Assembly (NCBI GenBank): GCA_964499285.1
Contig: CAZCLA010000004.1
Location: forward strand, 1-64,000
Origin: JAGFIY01 sp964499285
GTDB lineage: Bacteria > Bacteroidota > Ignavibacteria > Ignavibacteriales > Melioribacteraceae
Direction of reading: 5' to 3'
Length of the DNA: 64,000 bases
In this document: in pieces, positions 55,695 through 64,000 of the stretch
Layout: the number at the start of each line of letters is the position of its first letter
Position numbering within the stretch: position 1 is the stretch's first letter
Translations under genes and position numbers: made by a program
The notes under the pieces: generated by a model
Seen by the model: the letters and a program-made list of their open reading frames with translations, nothing else
Told to the model about the DNA's origin: nothing
The model's database searches: none

Positions 55695-58600
55695 ATGAGG
55701 CCAGTGATGAAGTCATTTAGAATTATACTATCTATGTTAATAATATTTCTGTTTGCTAATAAGATTATCACCGCTCAGGTTGAATCGACTCCGGATTGCG
55801 CAGTAATTCTTTTCCCTTTAGATGGGGCAATAGGTGTAACCATTAATGATTCATTATTATGGAATTCGGTGAGTGATACTACCGGTTACTATTTATGGTT
55901 TGGAACTGATGGCGCCGGAGTTGCGAATCCTACTTCAATAGCAGATAGTTTGGATCTGGGTTTAGATACAACTTATAATTTTACAAATCTTGAATATAAT
56001 ACAACCTATTATTGGAAAATTGTGCCTTATAATAATGATAGTTTAGCACTCGATTGTGAAATCAATGAGTTTACAACTGAATTGTATCCGAACGAACCCG
56101 AGTGTGTTATTCCAATTTTCCCATCAGATAGTTCATTCTCAGTTCCGGTGAACGATACGTTAAGATGGAGCTCGGCAGCATACGCCGATGGTTATAAAGT
56201 TTATTTTGGAACTGACGGTGATGGAATTACAGATCCGATTAATATTTATAGTCCGTTGGATGTTGGTACGGATACATTTGTTGTGTACACAAATTTGGAT
56301 TATTCCACAATTCATTACTGGAAGATTGTACCATATAATGCAAACGGGGATGCAATTGCCTGCGATATTTGGCAATTTAAAACTGAAAGGGATCCTAATC
56401 TTCCTACTTGTATGACACCAGTTAAACCACTTGACATGGCAACTGGAGTAGACATAGCCGATAGTTTAGTTTGGAATTCAATTAGTAATGCTGATGGATA
56501 TATTTTGTGGTTTGGTACCGATGGAGGAGGAATTGTTAATCCAACATCAATTGCTGATAGTGTGGATTTAGGAGTTGATACTACTTATGATTACAGTAAT
56601 TTGAAAAACCTTCCCTACAACACAAAATATTATTGGAAAGTTCTTCCATATAATTCCTTCGGTACTCCGGTTGAATGCGAAATATTGGAATTCACCACAA
56701 TGAATGATCCAAACCCTCCTGGATGCACAATACCTATTGAACCTTTGGATTTTGCAGACTCGGTTGCTGTATCAGGAATTCTCTCTTGGAATACGGTTTT
56801 TGGCGCTACAGGTTATAAGTTATGGTTCTGGACAGATGGGGGTGGATTATATGAGCCGGATACTATTGCAAACGGCAATGATCTTGGGAATAATAATACT
56901 TTCGGTTATAACAATTTATTTAGAGGAATTGTATATAATTGGAAGATCGTGCCGTACAATTCTAATGGAGATGCTATTGGGTGTCCCACCTGGCAGTTTA
57001 CTACAATGCCTGATACTATCCCCCCGCTTTGCATAGATCCCATTTTTCCATTAGACATGGCAACAAACATCAATGTGCAGGGAAGTTTGAGTTGGACAAA
57101 AAGTATCGGTGCAAGAGGATACCGATTATGGCTTGGTACCGATGGTGGGGGAACTAGTAACCCTACAAATCTGATAGCTGGTCAAGATCTGGGATTAAAC
57201 AGAAGTTTTAATTATAGTTCACTCAATTTAGAATACAGCACTAAATATTACTGGAAAGTAGTGCCTTACAATGATATCGGTAGTCCCGATAGTTGTATTA
57301 TCTTTGAGTTTAGCACAATGCAAAATCCAAATCCTCCTGATTGTGTTAATCCGGAATTTCCCCCAAACAATCAGATTTTATACGGACAAAATATTACATT
57401 GACTTGGTCGACTTCAGATCGTGCCGATGGATATAGGCTATGGGTTGGGACGGATGGGAATGGAAATACTAACCCCACTACTATCTTAAATGGAGATGAT
57501 GTAGGTGATGTCACAACATACTCATTACCTCAACTAGAATTGGGTACTCAGTATTATTGGAAAGTTGCCCCATACAATGTTAATGGAGTAAATAATTCAT
57601 GTCCAATTTGGAGCTTTAGTTTAAGAGATCTCATAAGAGTAGTTTATCCGAACGGAGGTGAAATTTTTAGAGTTGATTCTACTTATAATATTAGATGGTC
57701 TCTAAATGAAAGTAAAAGTGGTAATAAAGATTTAATCACCTCAGTGGATATTTCTTATTCAACTAATGGAGGAGAGTCATGGCTTGTTATTGAAACCGAT
57801 ATTTCGACGGATGATTCGGTTTACGCTTGGAAAGTCCCACCAACACCCTCAACTAAATGTCTGATTAGAGTTAGAGGTCAAGGGGCAAGCACTACAAGTG
57901 ATTTTAGTGACGACTTTTTTACAATAATCGGCGATAAAGCCTTGCTCTTTCAAACGCCATCTACAGGTGATACTTTGTTCATTAATGATGATTACAAGAT
58001 TAAATGGGTAAGCAATCGTGTTGATTTGGTGAGGGTTGAATACTTACTCGCCGGCAATACTTGGATTGAAATAGCAGATAGTCTTGATGCAGAACTTGGC
58101 AGTTTTAACTGGATTGTTCCAAACACTCCTTCGCTTAATGCGAGAATGAGAATACTTGAGATTGACGGTGATGAACGAGATGAAGTACAAAATCTAGTAA
58201 TTAAACCGCAGCTTAAAATTGTGCGTCCGGCACCTGGTGATACGGTTAGATCGGGATTGCCGTATGATATTACTTGGGAAAGCGGTGGTATTAACAGGGT
58301 TAGAATTCTTTTTTCATCTAATGGTGGAACGTCTTGGAGCACGGTAATTAATAATTATCCGGCGGGTAACGAAGTATTTACGTGGCAGGTACCGGGGATT
58401 AATTCGGATTCTTGCAAGTTTTATATCCGTGATGAAAACGATCCATTTTTGTTTTTTGAAACTGCCTTATTTGTTATCAAATATATTCCGACAATAAATG
58501 TACTTACTCCGGAAGAAGGTGAAATAATTGAAGGTAATACCCTCTATCCAATATCTTGGCAAACCGTGGGAGTAGAGCAGCTTAATATTGCTTATTCAAC

Positions 58601-59072
58601 TAACGCTGGGGAAGACTGGGCTGATCTTGCAACAAATGTTTTATCACAAGTAGGATCATATAATTGGATGGTTCCAAATATTGCATCGGATTCGACGAAA
58701 ATACGAATCCGTGATGCAAATAATCCCCAGTTGTTCGGCGAAACCGGTTTATTCACAATTGATCCTGCAACTGATGTAAAAAATCCTTCAGAGGATGATG
58801 CGATTCCGACGGAATATAAGCTTTTTGCAAATTATCCTAATCCATTTAATCCATCAACAAATATCAAATACTCTATACCTGAACATTCATTTGTTACAAT
58901 TAAAGTATTCGATATTCTCGGAGCTGAAGTTGCTACACTTGTAAATGAAACTAAATCACCAGGCAATTACGAGCTGAATTTTAACGCTTCGAATTTACAT
59001 AGTGGAGTTTATCTATATCGCATTCAAGCAGGAAAATTTACTGAGTCGCGAAAAATGTTGTTTATCAAATAG
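55695..59072 (+). CDS. T9SS-secreted protein with six Cys-paired repeats and four Ser-Thr-rich-type domains
   Basis: A 1125-residue secreted protein with a signal peptide (residues 6-27, ending ITAQ). Residues 33-643 are six repeats of about 103 residues (starting near 33, 135, 237, 342, 444 and 548). Each has GY-L-F/W-GTDG, a YYWK-V/I-PYN block and two cysteines: 35/121, 137/223, 239/328, 344/430, 446/534 and 550/636. They look like fibronectin III-like adhesive modules. Four repeats of the Kre9/KNH-like type follow (YPNGGEIFRV..., FINDDYKIKWVSN, IVRPAPGDTVRSG, LTPEEGEIIEGN), each ending in a WxVP segment. The C-terminus (NYPNPFNPSTNIKYSIPEHS, KVFDILGAEVATL) is a T9SS type A sorting domain. 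ATG 55707 is an alternative start. A surface adhesin or carbohydrate-binding role is inference. Confidence 0.9.
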   Translation: MRPVMKSFRIILSMLIIFLFANKIITAQVESTPDCAVILFPLDGAIGVTINDSLLWNSVSDTTGYYLWFGTDGAGVANPTSIADSLDLGLDTTYNFTNLEYNTTYYWKIVPYNNDSLALDCEINEFTTELYPNEPECVIPIFPSDSSFSVPVNDTLRWSSAAYADGYKVYFGTDGDGITDPINIYSPLDVGTDTFVVYTNLDYSTIHYWKIVPYNANGDAIACDIWQFKTERDPNLPTCMTPVKPLDMATGVDIADSLVWNSISNADGYILWFGTDGGGIVNPTSIADSVDLGVDTTYDYSNLKNLPYNTKYYWKVLPYNSFGTPVECEILEFTTMNDPNPPGCTIPIEPLDFADSVAVSGILSWNTVFGATGYKLWFWTDGGGLYEPDTIANGNDLGNNNTFGYNNLFRGIVYNWKIVPYNSNGDAIGCPTWQFTTMPDTIPPLCIDPIFPLDMATNINVQGSLSWTKSIGARGYRLWLGTDGGGTSNPTNLIAGQDLGLNRSFNYSSLNLEYSTKYYWKVVPYNDIGSPDSCIIFEFSTMQNPNPPDCVNPEFPPNNQILYGQNITLTWSTSDRADGYRLWVGTDGNGNTNPTTILNGDDVGDVTTYSLPQLELGTQYYWKVAPYNVNGVNNSCPIWSFSLRDLIRVVYPNGGEIFRVDSTYNIRWSLNESKSGNKDLITSVDISYSTNGGESWLVIETDISTDDSVYAWKVPPTPSTKCLIRVRGQGASTTSDFSDDFFTIIGDKALLFQTPSTGDTLFINDDYKIKWVSNRVDLVRVEYLLAGNTWIEIADSLDAELGSFNWIVPNTPSLNARMRILEIDGDERDEVQNLVIKPQLKIVRPAPGDTVRSGLPYDITWESGGINRVRILFSSNGGTSWSTVINNYPAGNEVFTWQVPGINSDSCKFYIRDENDPFLFFETALFVIKYIPTINVLTPEEGEIIEGNTLYPISWQTVGVEQLNIAYSTNAGEDWADLATNVLSQVGSYNWMVPNIASDSTKIRIRDANNPQLFGETGLFTIDPATDVKNPSEDDAIPTEYKLFANYPNPFNPSTNIKYSIPEHSFVTIKVFDILGAEVATLVNETKSPGNYELNFNASNLHSGVYLYRIQAGKFTESRKMLFIK

Positions 59073-59083
59073 TACTAATTTGC

Positions 59084-59115
59084 AAAAAGGGGCTTAAAGC
59101 CCCTTTTTTTTTTTT
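59084..59115 (+). terminator. Intrinsic terminator after the second T9SS gene
   Basis: AAAAAGGGGC and GCCCCTTTTT pair perfectly around a TTAAA loop, with a continuing T run of more than ten bases. Confidence 0.92.
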
Positions 59116-59283
59116 GTAAGACAGTTTCTCTGATTTTACCTACTTAATGGAAAATTAAAAAAAATCCTTTCTCTGTTTTAAGAAATTCCTAAAATAATCT
59201 GCTTTTCTAAGCTCATTTAGTATTAAATACTGATGGTATGCTTATTGTTGTTTTGTCATGTATGGCAAATGAGTGAGGAGCTA

Positions 59284-60675
59284 ATGGAATTCATAAATGA
59301 AGAATATATTCAATCTCTTGTTGAGGATCGTAAACTTCTTGATGAAAAACAGCAAATAGAAGTAATCGAAAAAGCAAAAGAAGCTAAAGGACTATCCCTT
59401 AAGGAAGCAGCAGTACTATTGAATACGACAAATCCGGAAATTCTTGACAGCCTGTATTCTACTGCGAAGAAAATTAAAGAAAGAATCTATGGAAATCGTT
59501 TGGTTTTATTTGCACCGCTTTATATTACAAATTTATGCGTTAACAACTGTCTCTATTGTGCTTTTAGACGAGATAACCGTGATTTGAAAAGAAGGACTCT
59601 CACGATTGATGAAATAGGGGAGGAAACCGAATTTCTCATTAAACAAGGGCATAAGAGAATTTTGCTTGTGGCGGGCGAACATCCCAAAAAATCAGCGCTA
59701 GATTATGTTGGAAAAGCAATTGAAAAAATTTACAGTTACGACATTAACGGAAATAATATTCGACGGATAAACGTCAACACTGCCCCTCTAACTCTACAGG
59801 ACTTCAAAACTCTTAAATCTTTTCAGATTGGAACATATCAATGCTTTCAAGAAACTTATCATTATAGAACCTATTTGCAGATGCATCCGGACGGTCCTAA
59901 ACGCGACTTTGCTTGGCGGCTTTTTGCAATGGATAGAGCATTACAAGCCGATATAGATGATGTTGGGATTGGAGCATTGTTCGGTTTAACCGACTACCGT
60001 TTCGAGACTTTGGGCTTGTTAAGTCATGCGTTCAACTTGGATAGCAGATATGGAATTGGACCTCATACAATATCAGTGCCTCGTTTAGAACCAGCATTGA
60101 ATGCTCCTGCAGCACAGAAACCTCCATACGCTGTAAATGATAAGGATTTTAAAAAATTAGTGGCTGTTATCCGCCTCGCAGTTCCATATACCGGAATAAT
60201 TCTCTCTACAAGAGAAAGAGCGGAGTTAAGAAGGGAATTGTTTTCAGTTGGTATTTCTCAGATTAGTGCCGGCAGCAGAACTTCACCAGGAGCTTATAAG
60301 GAATCTAAAGATGCGATGAGCGAACATCAAATGGAGCAGTTCCAACTTGGGGATCATAGACCTTTAGATGAAGTTGTTTATGATTGCTGTGAACTCGGGT
60401 ATTTGCCTAGTTTCTGTACGGCTTGTTATAGAAGTCATCGTACAGGAGATAGATTTATGGAATTAGCTAAAAGCGGAAACATAGGGAAAATTTGTGCTCC
60501 AAATGCATTAGCAACATTTCAAGAGTATATCAACGATTATGCGGATGAAGAAACAAAAACGAAAGTGCAAAAATTTCTTGCTAGTGAAATAGAAAAATTA
60601 GACGAAAAGACCAAAACTGCCGTAAAAAAAATGATCGAAAAAATTAACTCAGGTGAGCACGACGTTTATTTCTAA
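59284..60675 (+). CDS. hydG: [FeFe]-hydrogenase maturase HydG
   Basis: A 463-residue radical SAM enzyme that cleaves tyrosine and delivers the CO and CN ligands for the H-cluster. The start ATG 59284 is preceded by GAGGAG; an in-frame ATG at 59269 or 59233 is possible but adds residues unlike HydG. The radical SAM motif is CVNNCLYC with Cys85, Cys89 and Cys92. The C-terminal auxiliary-cluster motif has Cys378, Cys381 and Cys404, an exact CX2CX22C as in characterised HydG. This separates it from the related tyrosine lyase ThiH. It overlaps hydE by one base (TAATG). A hydrogenase gene (hydA) and hydF are not in the window. Confidence 0.95.
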   Translation: MEFINEEYIQSLVEDRKLLDEKQQIEVIEKAKEAKGLSLKEAAVLLNTTNPEILDSLYSTAKKIKERIYGNRLVLFAPLYITNLCVNNCLYCAFRRDNRDLKRRTLTIDEIGEETEFLIKQGHKRILLVAGEHPKKSALDYVGKAIEKIYSYDINGNNIRRINVNTAPLTLQDFKTLKSFQIGTYQCFQETYHYRTYLQMHPDGPKRDFAWRLFAMDRALQADIDDVGIGALFGLTDYRFETLGLLSHAFNLDSRYGIGPHTISVPRLEPALNAPAAQKPPYAVNDKDFKKLVAVIRLAVPYTGIILSTRERAELRRELFSVGISQISAGSRTSPGAYKESKDAMSEHQMEQFQLGDHRPLDEVVYDCCELGYLPSFCTACYRSHRTGDRFMELAKSGNIGKICAPNALATFQEYINDYADEETKTKVQKFLASEIEKLDEKTKTAVKKMIEKINSGEHDVYF

Positions 60676-61733
60676 TGATGTCCGAAGTATTAAATACTGT
60701 TCAAAATGAAATGTCGAAAGTGGATAGAAATCATCTGGTTCATTTACTTTCGACCAATGACGAAGAAGAAATAAGCGACTTATTCCATTTAGCGGATTAT
60801 GTCCGTAAAGAAAATGTGGGTGATGAGGTTTTTTTTCGTGGAGTAGTCGAGATTTCTAATTACTGTGAATCCAACTGCTATTTTTGTGGTATTCGAGAGG
60901 ATAACTTTTCAATCCCGCGTTATAGAATGAAGGCCGATGAAATTCTTGATACAATCAAACTGATTTCAAATCTAGGCATTAAGTCTATTATCTTAAAATC
61001 CGGGAAAGACACGTTCTTTGACACCGACCTTATTGCTTATTTAATTTATACAATCAAAAAAGATTTCCAGCTTAACATAACACTCTCGCTTGAGGAAAGA
61101 GGAATTGATGAATATAAAACTTGGAGAATTGCAGGAGCGGATAGATATCTTCTTAAGCATGAGTCATCAAATGCTATAAATTTAAGGGGCGATGTTAGGC
61201 GAGGAAGAATTAATACTCGTTCCCAACAGCTCAATTATTTGAAACGCTTGGGATATAAAGTCGGATATGGTATAATGATTGGACTTCCGAAGCAGGAAAT
61301 TCCCGATATTGCTGATGACCTTCTCCTTTTGCATAAGCTACAAGTAAATATGGCGACAATTGCCCCTTTTATTGCCGCCCCATTTACTCCGTATCAAAAT
61401 TATCCTAACGGTGATGTAAAGTTGACACTTAAAACTTTAGCAATTGCACGGATTTTACTTCCAAAAGCTTATATCCCTTCTCCTAGTGCGCTAGAAAGTT
61501 TGGATAGTTCGAGCCGTGAAACAGCTTTTAACTGTGGTGCCAATGTTGCAATGCTAAATTTCACTCCTGTGCCGTATCGGGGAAAATATAAGATGTATCC
61601 CGAAAAATTAGACTCTACAAAATCGAAACCATTAGATGATTTAATTAAACTCCGATACAGAATCACATATCTTGGAAGAAAGGTCAATCTTACAATGGCT
61701 AATCTCGAAAAACCCTCAAAAAATATAAAATAA
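60675..61733 (+). CDS. hydE: [FeFe]-hydrogenase maturase HydE
   Basis: A 352-residue radical SAM enzyme that builds an intermediate of the H-cluster diiron site. The cluster motif is CESNCYFC with Cys64, Cys68 and Cys71. Other family blocks: RGVVEISNYCESNCYF, GIKSIILKSGKDTFFD near 100, SLEERGIDEYKTWR near 134 and GYGIMIGLPKQEIPDI near 195. The optional second Cys cluster of some HydE proteins (CX7CX2C near residue 310) is not present; only one Cys (FNCGANVAM) is in that region. It is directly coupled to hydG. The organism should make at least one [FeFe] hydrogenase encoded elsewhere. Confidence 0.94.
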   Translation: MMSEVLNTVQNEMSKVDRNHLVHLLSTNDEEEISDLFHLADYVRKENVGDEVFFRGVVEISNYCESNCYFCGIREDNFSIPRYRMKADEILDTIKLISNLGIKSIILKSGKDTFFDTDLIAYLIYTIKKDFQLNITLSLEERGIDEYKTWRIAGADRYLLKHESSNAINLRGDVRRGRINTRSQQLNYLKRLGYKVGYGIMIGLPKQEIPDIADDLLLLHKLQVNMATIAPFIAAPFTPYQNYPNGDVKLTLKTLAIARILLPKAYIPSPSALESLDSSSRETAFNCGANVAMLNFTPVPYRGKYKMYPEKLDSTKSKPLDDLIKLRYRITYLGRKVNLTMANLEKPSKNIK

Positions 61734-61827
61734 AACGTTTTTAGGTCGTCAATTATTCAGTTTTTTCATTGCCTTATAGATAGTATATTTGTGAATTAGA
61801 GTTTGTTTAATTAAGGCGGATAAAAAA

Positions 61828-62337
61828 ATGAAGAAAATTGTACTCTTGATCACAATTGTTTTTTCTGTTCTCCTAATTACTTCCTGTGGAGAAAAAAGTG
61901 ATTCTGAATTGTGGGACGAAGCCGAGCAGTTAAAAGCAGAAGAAAAATATGTTGAATCGCTTACTGCTTATAAAAATTTGATTGATGAATTTCCTGATAG
62001 TGAGCACTATGTCGACGCTCTTTTCGAGGTTGGGAAAATGTATCATGGAAAAGTCGATAAAAACCTTCCCGGAGTTGAATCGCTCAAAAAAGCTGCTGAA
62101 TTTTATAAAATGGTTCATGAAGCCGAACCGAATACTGATAGGGGTGCAAGTGCATTGTTTATGCTTGGTTTTATCCAAGCTAATGAAATTAGCCAATTTG
62201 ATGAAGCAAAAATTACTTACGAAAAATTTATTGAAATGTATCCCGACCATGATTTAGTTCAATCGGCTAAAGCAGAGCTTGAAACATTAGGAATTCCGCC
62301 GGAAGAAATTTTGACGCGTAAGTCGACGGAAGAATAG
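61828..62337 (+). CDS. TPR-type outer-membrane lipoprotein
   Basis: A 169-residue lipoprotein. The signal peptide ends in the lipobox LLITSC, with the Cys at about residue 20 to be lipidated. Three or four tetratricopeptide-like helical repeats follow: ELWDEAEQLKAEEKYVESLT with AYKNLIDEFPDSEHYVDAL, then KKAAEFYKMVHEAEPNTDRG and DEAKITYEKFIEMYPDHDLV. This is the plan of BamD/YbgF-like proteins but it is shorter than BamD (about 240 residues). Its partner is unknown. It ends 5 bases before the DUF58 gene and follows hydE by 94 bases. Confidence 0.83.
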   Translation: MKKIVLLITIVFSVLLITSCGEKSDSELWDEAEQLKAEEKYVESLTAYKNLIDEFPDSEHYVDALFEVGKMYHGKVDKNLPGVESLKKAAEFYKMVHEAEPNTDRGASALFMLGFIQANEISQFDEAKITYEKFIEMYPDHDLVQSAKAELETLGIPPEEILTRKSTEE

Positions 62338-62342
62338 TTATA

Positions 62343-63251
62343 TTGAAAGATTCACAAAATAGTTACAAATCACTTCTTGATCCTTCGGTAGTTTCAAAAC
62401 TCAAATCACTCGATTTGATTGCAAAAAAAGTTGTAGAAGGATTTGTCGTTGGACTTCATAAAAGTCCATACCATGGCTTCAGTGTCGAATTCAGCGAGCA
62501 TCGTCCATATATGCAGGGCGATTCACTAAAGGATTTGGATTGGAAAGTTTATGCAAAGACAGAAAAATTTTATATAAAGAAGTACGAAGAAGAAACTAAT
62601 CTGCTTTCTCACGTTATAATCGATTCAAGCAAATCGATGGATTATAAACATACCGGTTCGATTACAAAATTGGCTTATGCTAAAATTCTTGCTTCCAGTC
62701 TGATTTACTTGATGCACCATCAATCTGATGCCACGGGATTAATTGAATATTCTGACGAAATAAAAAAATTCTATCCTCCGAAATCGACAAGAATCTACAC
62801 GACTACTTTGATAAAAGAAATAGCAAATCTAAACGCTGGTAATGCAACTCAAACATCTGTATGTCTGGGGGAAATATCGGAGCGAATAAAGAAAAGAGGA
62901 TTAGTAATAGTTATCTCAGATCTTTTGGATGATCCCGGCAAAGTGATGGAATCATTGAAGAAATTAACTTACGGCAAAAACGAAGTAATAGTATTTCAAA
63001 TTCTAGATCCCATCGAAAAAAGTTTTGCGTTCGGAAGGGATGCAGTTTTTGTGGATCTTGAAACTAGCGAGGAGATGACGACTCAACCTTTCCAGATTCA
63101 AAAATCTTATCAAGAAGCGTTCAAAAATTTCTTGCAGAAGATAAAATCTGAATGTTTGGATTTCGGGATTGATTATAACCTGATTGATACTTCACAACCA
63201 TTTGATAAAGCTCTTTTGAGCTATTTTAAAAAACGAAAACGCTTAAATTAA
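62343..63251 (+). CDS. DUF58 domain protein
   Basis: A 302-residue soluble protein starting at TTG 62343. The family blocks are GFSVEFSEHRPYMQGDSLKD followed by LDWKVYAKTEKFYIKKYEEE, then HVIIDSSKSMDY, a degenerate von Willebrand A-like metal site (DSSKS), and VIVISDLLDDPGK near 193. DUF58 proteins usually sit beside a MoxR-type AAA ATPase and form a chaperone-like or envelope-regulating system, but no moxR is seen in the window. The stop overlaps that of the convergent phosphohexomutase gene by 9 bases. Confidence 0.88.
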   Translation: MKDSQNSYKSLLDPSVVSKLKSLDLIAKKVVEGFVVGLHKSPYHGFSVEFSEHRPYMQGDSLKDLDWKVYAKTEKFYIKKYEEETNLLSHVIIDSSKSMDYKHTGSITKLAYAKILASSLIYLMHHQSDATGLIEYSDEIKKFYPPKSTRIYTTTLIKEIANLNAGNATQTSVCLGEISERIKKRGLVIVISDLLDDPGKVMESLKKLTYGKNEVIVFQILDPIEKSFAFGRDAVFVDLETSEEMTTQPFQIQKSYQEAFKNFLQKIKSECLDFGIDYNLIDTSQPFDKALLSYFKKRKRLN

Positions 63252-64000
63252 GGTCCTTATTTCGTCATAATATTTATCTAACAGTATTTTAGCTTTTTTT
63301 TCATCGTCAGCTTCACAGATATACCTTAAAATCGGTTCGGTATTAGAAAGACGGAAATGTATCCAATGGTCGTCAAAGTCTATCCTTAATCCGTCAGAAG
63401 TGTTAATTTTGGCAGAGGAATACCTGTCAATTAATTTTTTAAGTATTTCGTTACCATCAATTCCACTTAATTCAATTTTTCCTTTTCTAATAAAATATTG
63501 AGGCAGTTTATTTTTCAATTCGCTCATCGATATTTTTTGTTCAAGAAGATATTGCAAAAATAAAACGGTTCCGGTAAGAGCATCGCGCCCAAAGACGGAA
63601 TGAGGATAAATTACTCCTCCGCTTCCTTCTCCACCAATAACTGCTCCGGTTTCTTTCATCAATTTTACTACGTTTGCTTCTCCAACCGGTGAGCGATAGA
63701 CATTAGAATTATATTTAGCTGCAATGTCGTCAATACTTCTTGTTGTAGATAAATTTACTACGACATTTCCCTTTTGTTTTGAAAGAATAAAGTCAACGAC
63801 TGAGGTAATCGTATTTTCTTCTCCGAAAGGTTCTCCCTTGTCGGTGATTAGGACAAGTCTATCGACATCTGGATCGACTACTATTCCAAGATCAGCATTT
63901 TCCGCTCGTACTCGTTCCATAATTTCAGTTAAGTTTTCCGGAATAGGTTCCGGCAGTCGTGGGAAAATTCCGTTCTCCTCGCAATTTATTTTAATAACAT
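63243..64000 (-). CDS. Alpha-D-phosphohexomutase (GlmM/ManB type), 5' end missing
   Basis: The frame stays open to base 64000, so the N-terminal part with the phosphoserine lies outside. The ATG at 63920 is internal: the residues before it (GIFPRLPEPIPENLTEI) are the normal family link. Seen here are the metal-binding loop DPDVDRL, with Val where Ala or Gly is common, GGEGSGGVIYPHSVFGRDAL as the sugar-binding block, and the C-terminal phosphate-binding RLSNTEPILRYICEA. It interconverts hexose-6- and hexose-1-phosphates for wall or polysaccharide precursors. GlmM, ManB and phosphoglucomutase cannot be told apart from this part. It converges on the DUF58 gene with a 9-base overlap. Confidence 0.9.
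   Translation of the reverse strand, partial: VIKINCEENGIFPRLPEPIPENLTEIMERVRAENADLGIVVDPDVDRLVLITDKGEPFGEENTITSVVDFILSKQKGNVVVNLSTTRSIDDIAAKYNSNVYRSPVGEANVVKLMKETGAVIGGEGSGGVIYPHSVFGRDALTGTVLFLQYLLEQKISMSELKNKLPQYFIRKGKIELSGIDGNEILKKLIDRYSSAKINTSDGLRIDFDDHWIHFRLSNTEPILRYICEADDEKKAKILLDKYYDEIRTLI

Noticed and set aside
55791..57624. CRISPR or DNA-level tandem repeat in the second T9SS gene
   Set aside because: The repetition is at protein level with about 300-base units that differ strongly in DNA; there are no short identical repeats with spacers.
59233..59283. Extended HydG start at 59233
   Set aside because: The extra residues are hydrophobic and unlike HydG, while ATG 59284 follows a GAGGAG site; the spacing of 3 bases is short, so some doubt remains.

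Overview
The window reads as a chromosomal segment of a member of the Ignavibacteria/Chlorobi branch of the Bacteroidota-like bacteria, probably from a metagenome assembly. The lineage evidence is the pair of large secreted proteins ending in a type IX secretion (T9SS) type A sorting domain of the NYPNPFNPST...KVFDILG type, the AT-rich coding style with many TTG starts, the Bacteroidota-style fused KorA/KorB 2-oxoacid:ferredoxin oxidoreductase, and the HydG/HydE [FeFe]-hydrogenase maturases, which point to anaerobic metabolism. This lineage call is an inference from families, not from a marker-gene tree. A 100-N scaffold gap flanked by an exact 55-base duplication is an assembly signature.

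Layout. 1-9.3 kb: end of a large surface protein, then a housekeeping run (Nudix hydrolase, PfkB kinase, mtnA, recO, HtrA/Deg protease, aroC, metallo-beta-lactamase-fold hydrolase). 9.4-13.4 kb: a two-gene ABC system whose ATPase lacks several standard motifs, an acyl-CoA carboxyltransferase and a TIGR01777 epimerase. 13.4-29.9 kb: a surface-glycan locus with a GT2-flippase fusion, four sulfotransferases, a GT4 and a GT2 glycosyltransferase, a DUF2723 membrane protein, and a Dlt-like array MBOAT-SGNH-ligase-MBOAT-SGNH. 30-49.2 kb: two tRNAs, UPF0316, pcm, miaA, an AtuA pair, prfB with a +1 recoding site, an alkyltransferase-like protein, PspC and toast-rack envelope proteins, nadE, dsbD, korAB, nrnA, a leucyl aminopeptidase and a lolC/E-lolD lipoprotein exporter. 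49.3-49.7 kb: a Pro-Arg-His-Glu tRNA cluster. 49.8-59.1 kb: an acyltransferase, an unexplained 463-base intergenic stretch, an LD-carboxypeptidase and two T9SS cargo proteins. 59.2-64 kb: hydG-hydE, a TPR lipoprotein, a DUF58 protein and a truncated phosphohexomutase.

How it fits together. The 13-30 kb locus looks able to build, flip, sulfate and acylate an extracellular polymer. The acylation part resembles the DltA/DltB/DltD logic (activating ligase, membrane acyltransferase, SGNH partner) with two B/D pairs, one ligase and no visible carrier protein. The strongest items for follow-up are this duplicated Dlt-like array, the prfB recoding site with UAA in place of UGA, the degenerate ABC pair, the Cys-paired six-repeat T9SS protein, the 463-base intergenic region carrying a boxA-like sequence and a hairpin, and the spurious scaffold gap that splits one T9SS gene in two. 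No insertion sequence, integrase, CRISPR array or rRNA gene was seen.
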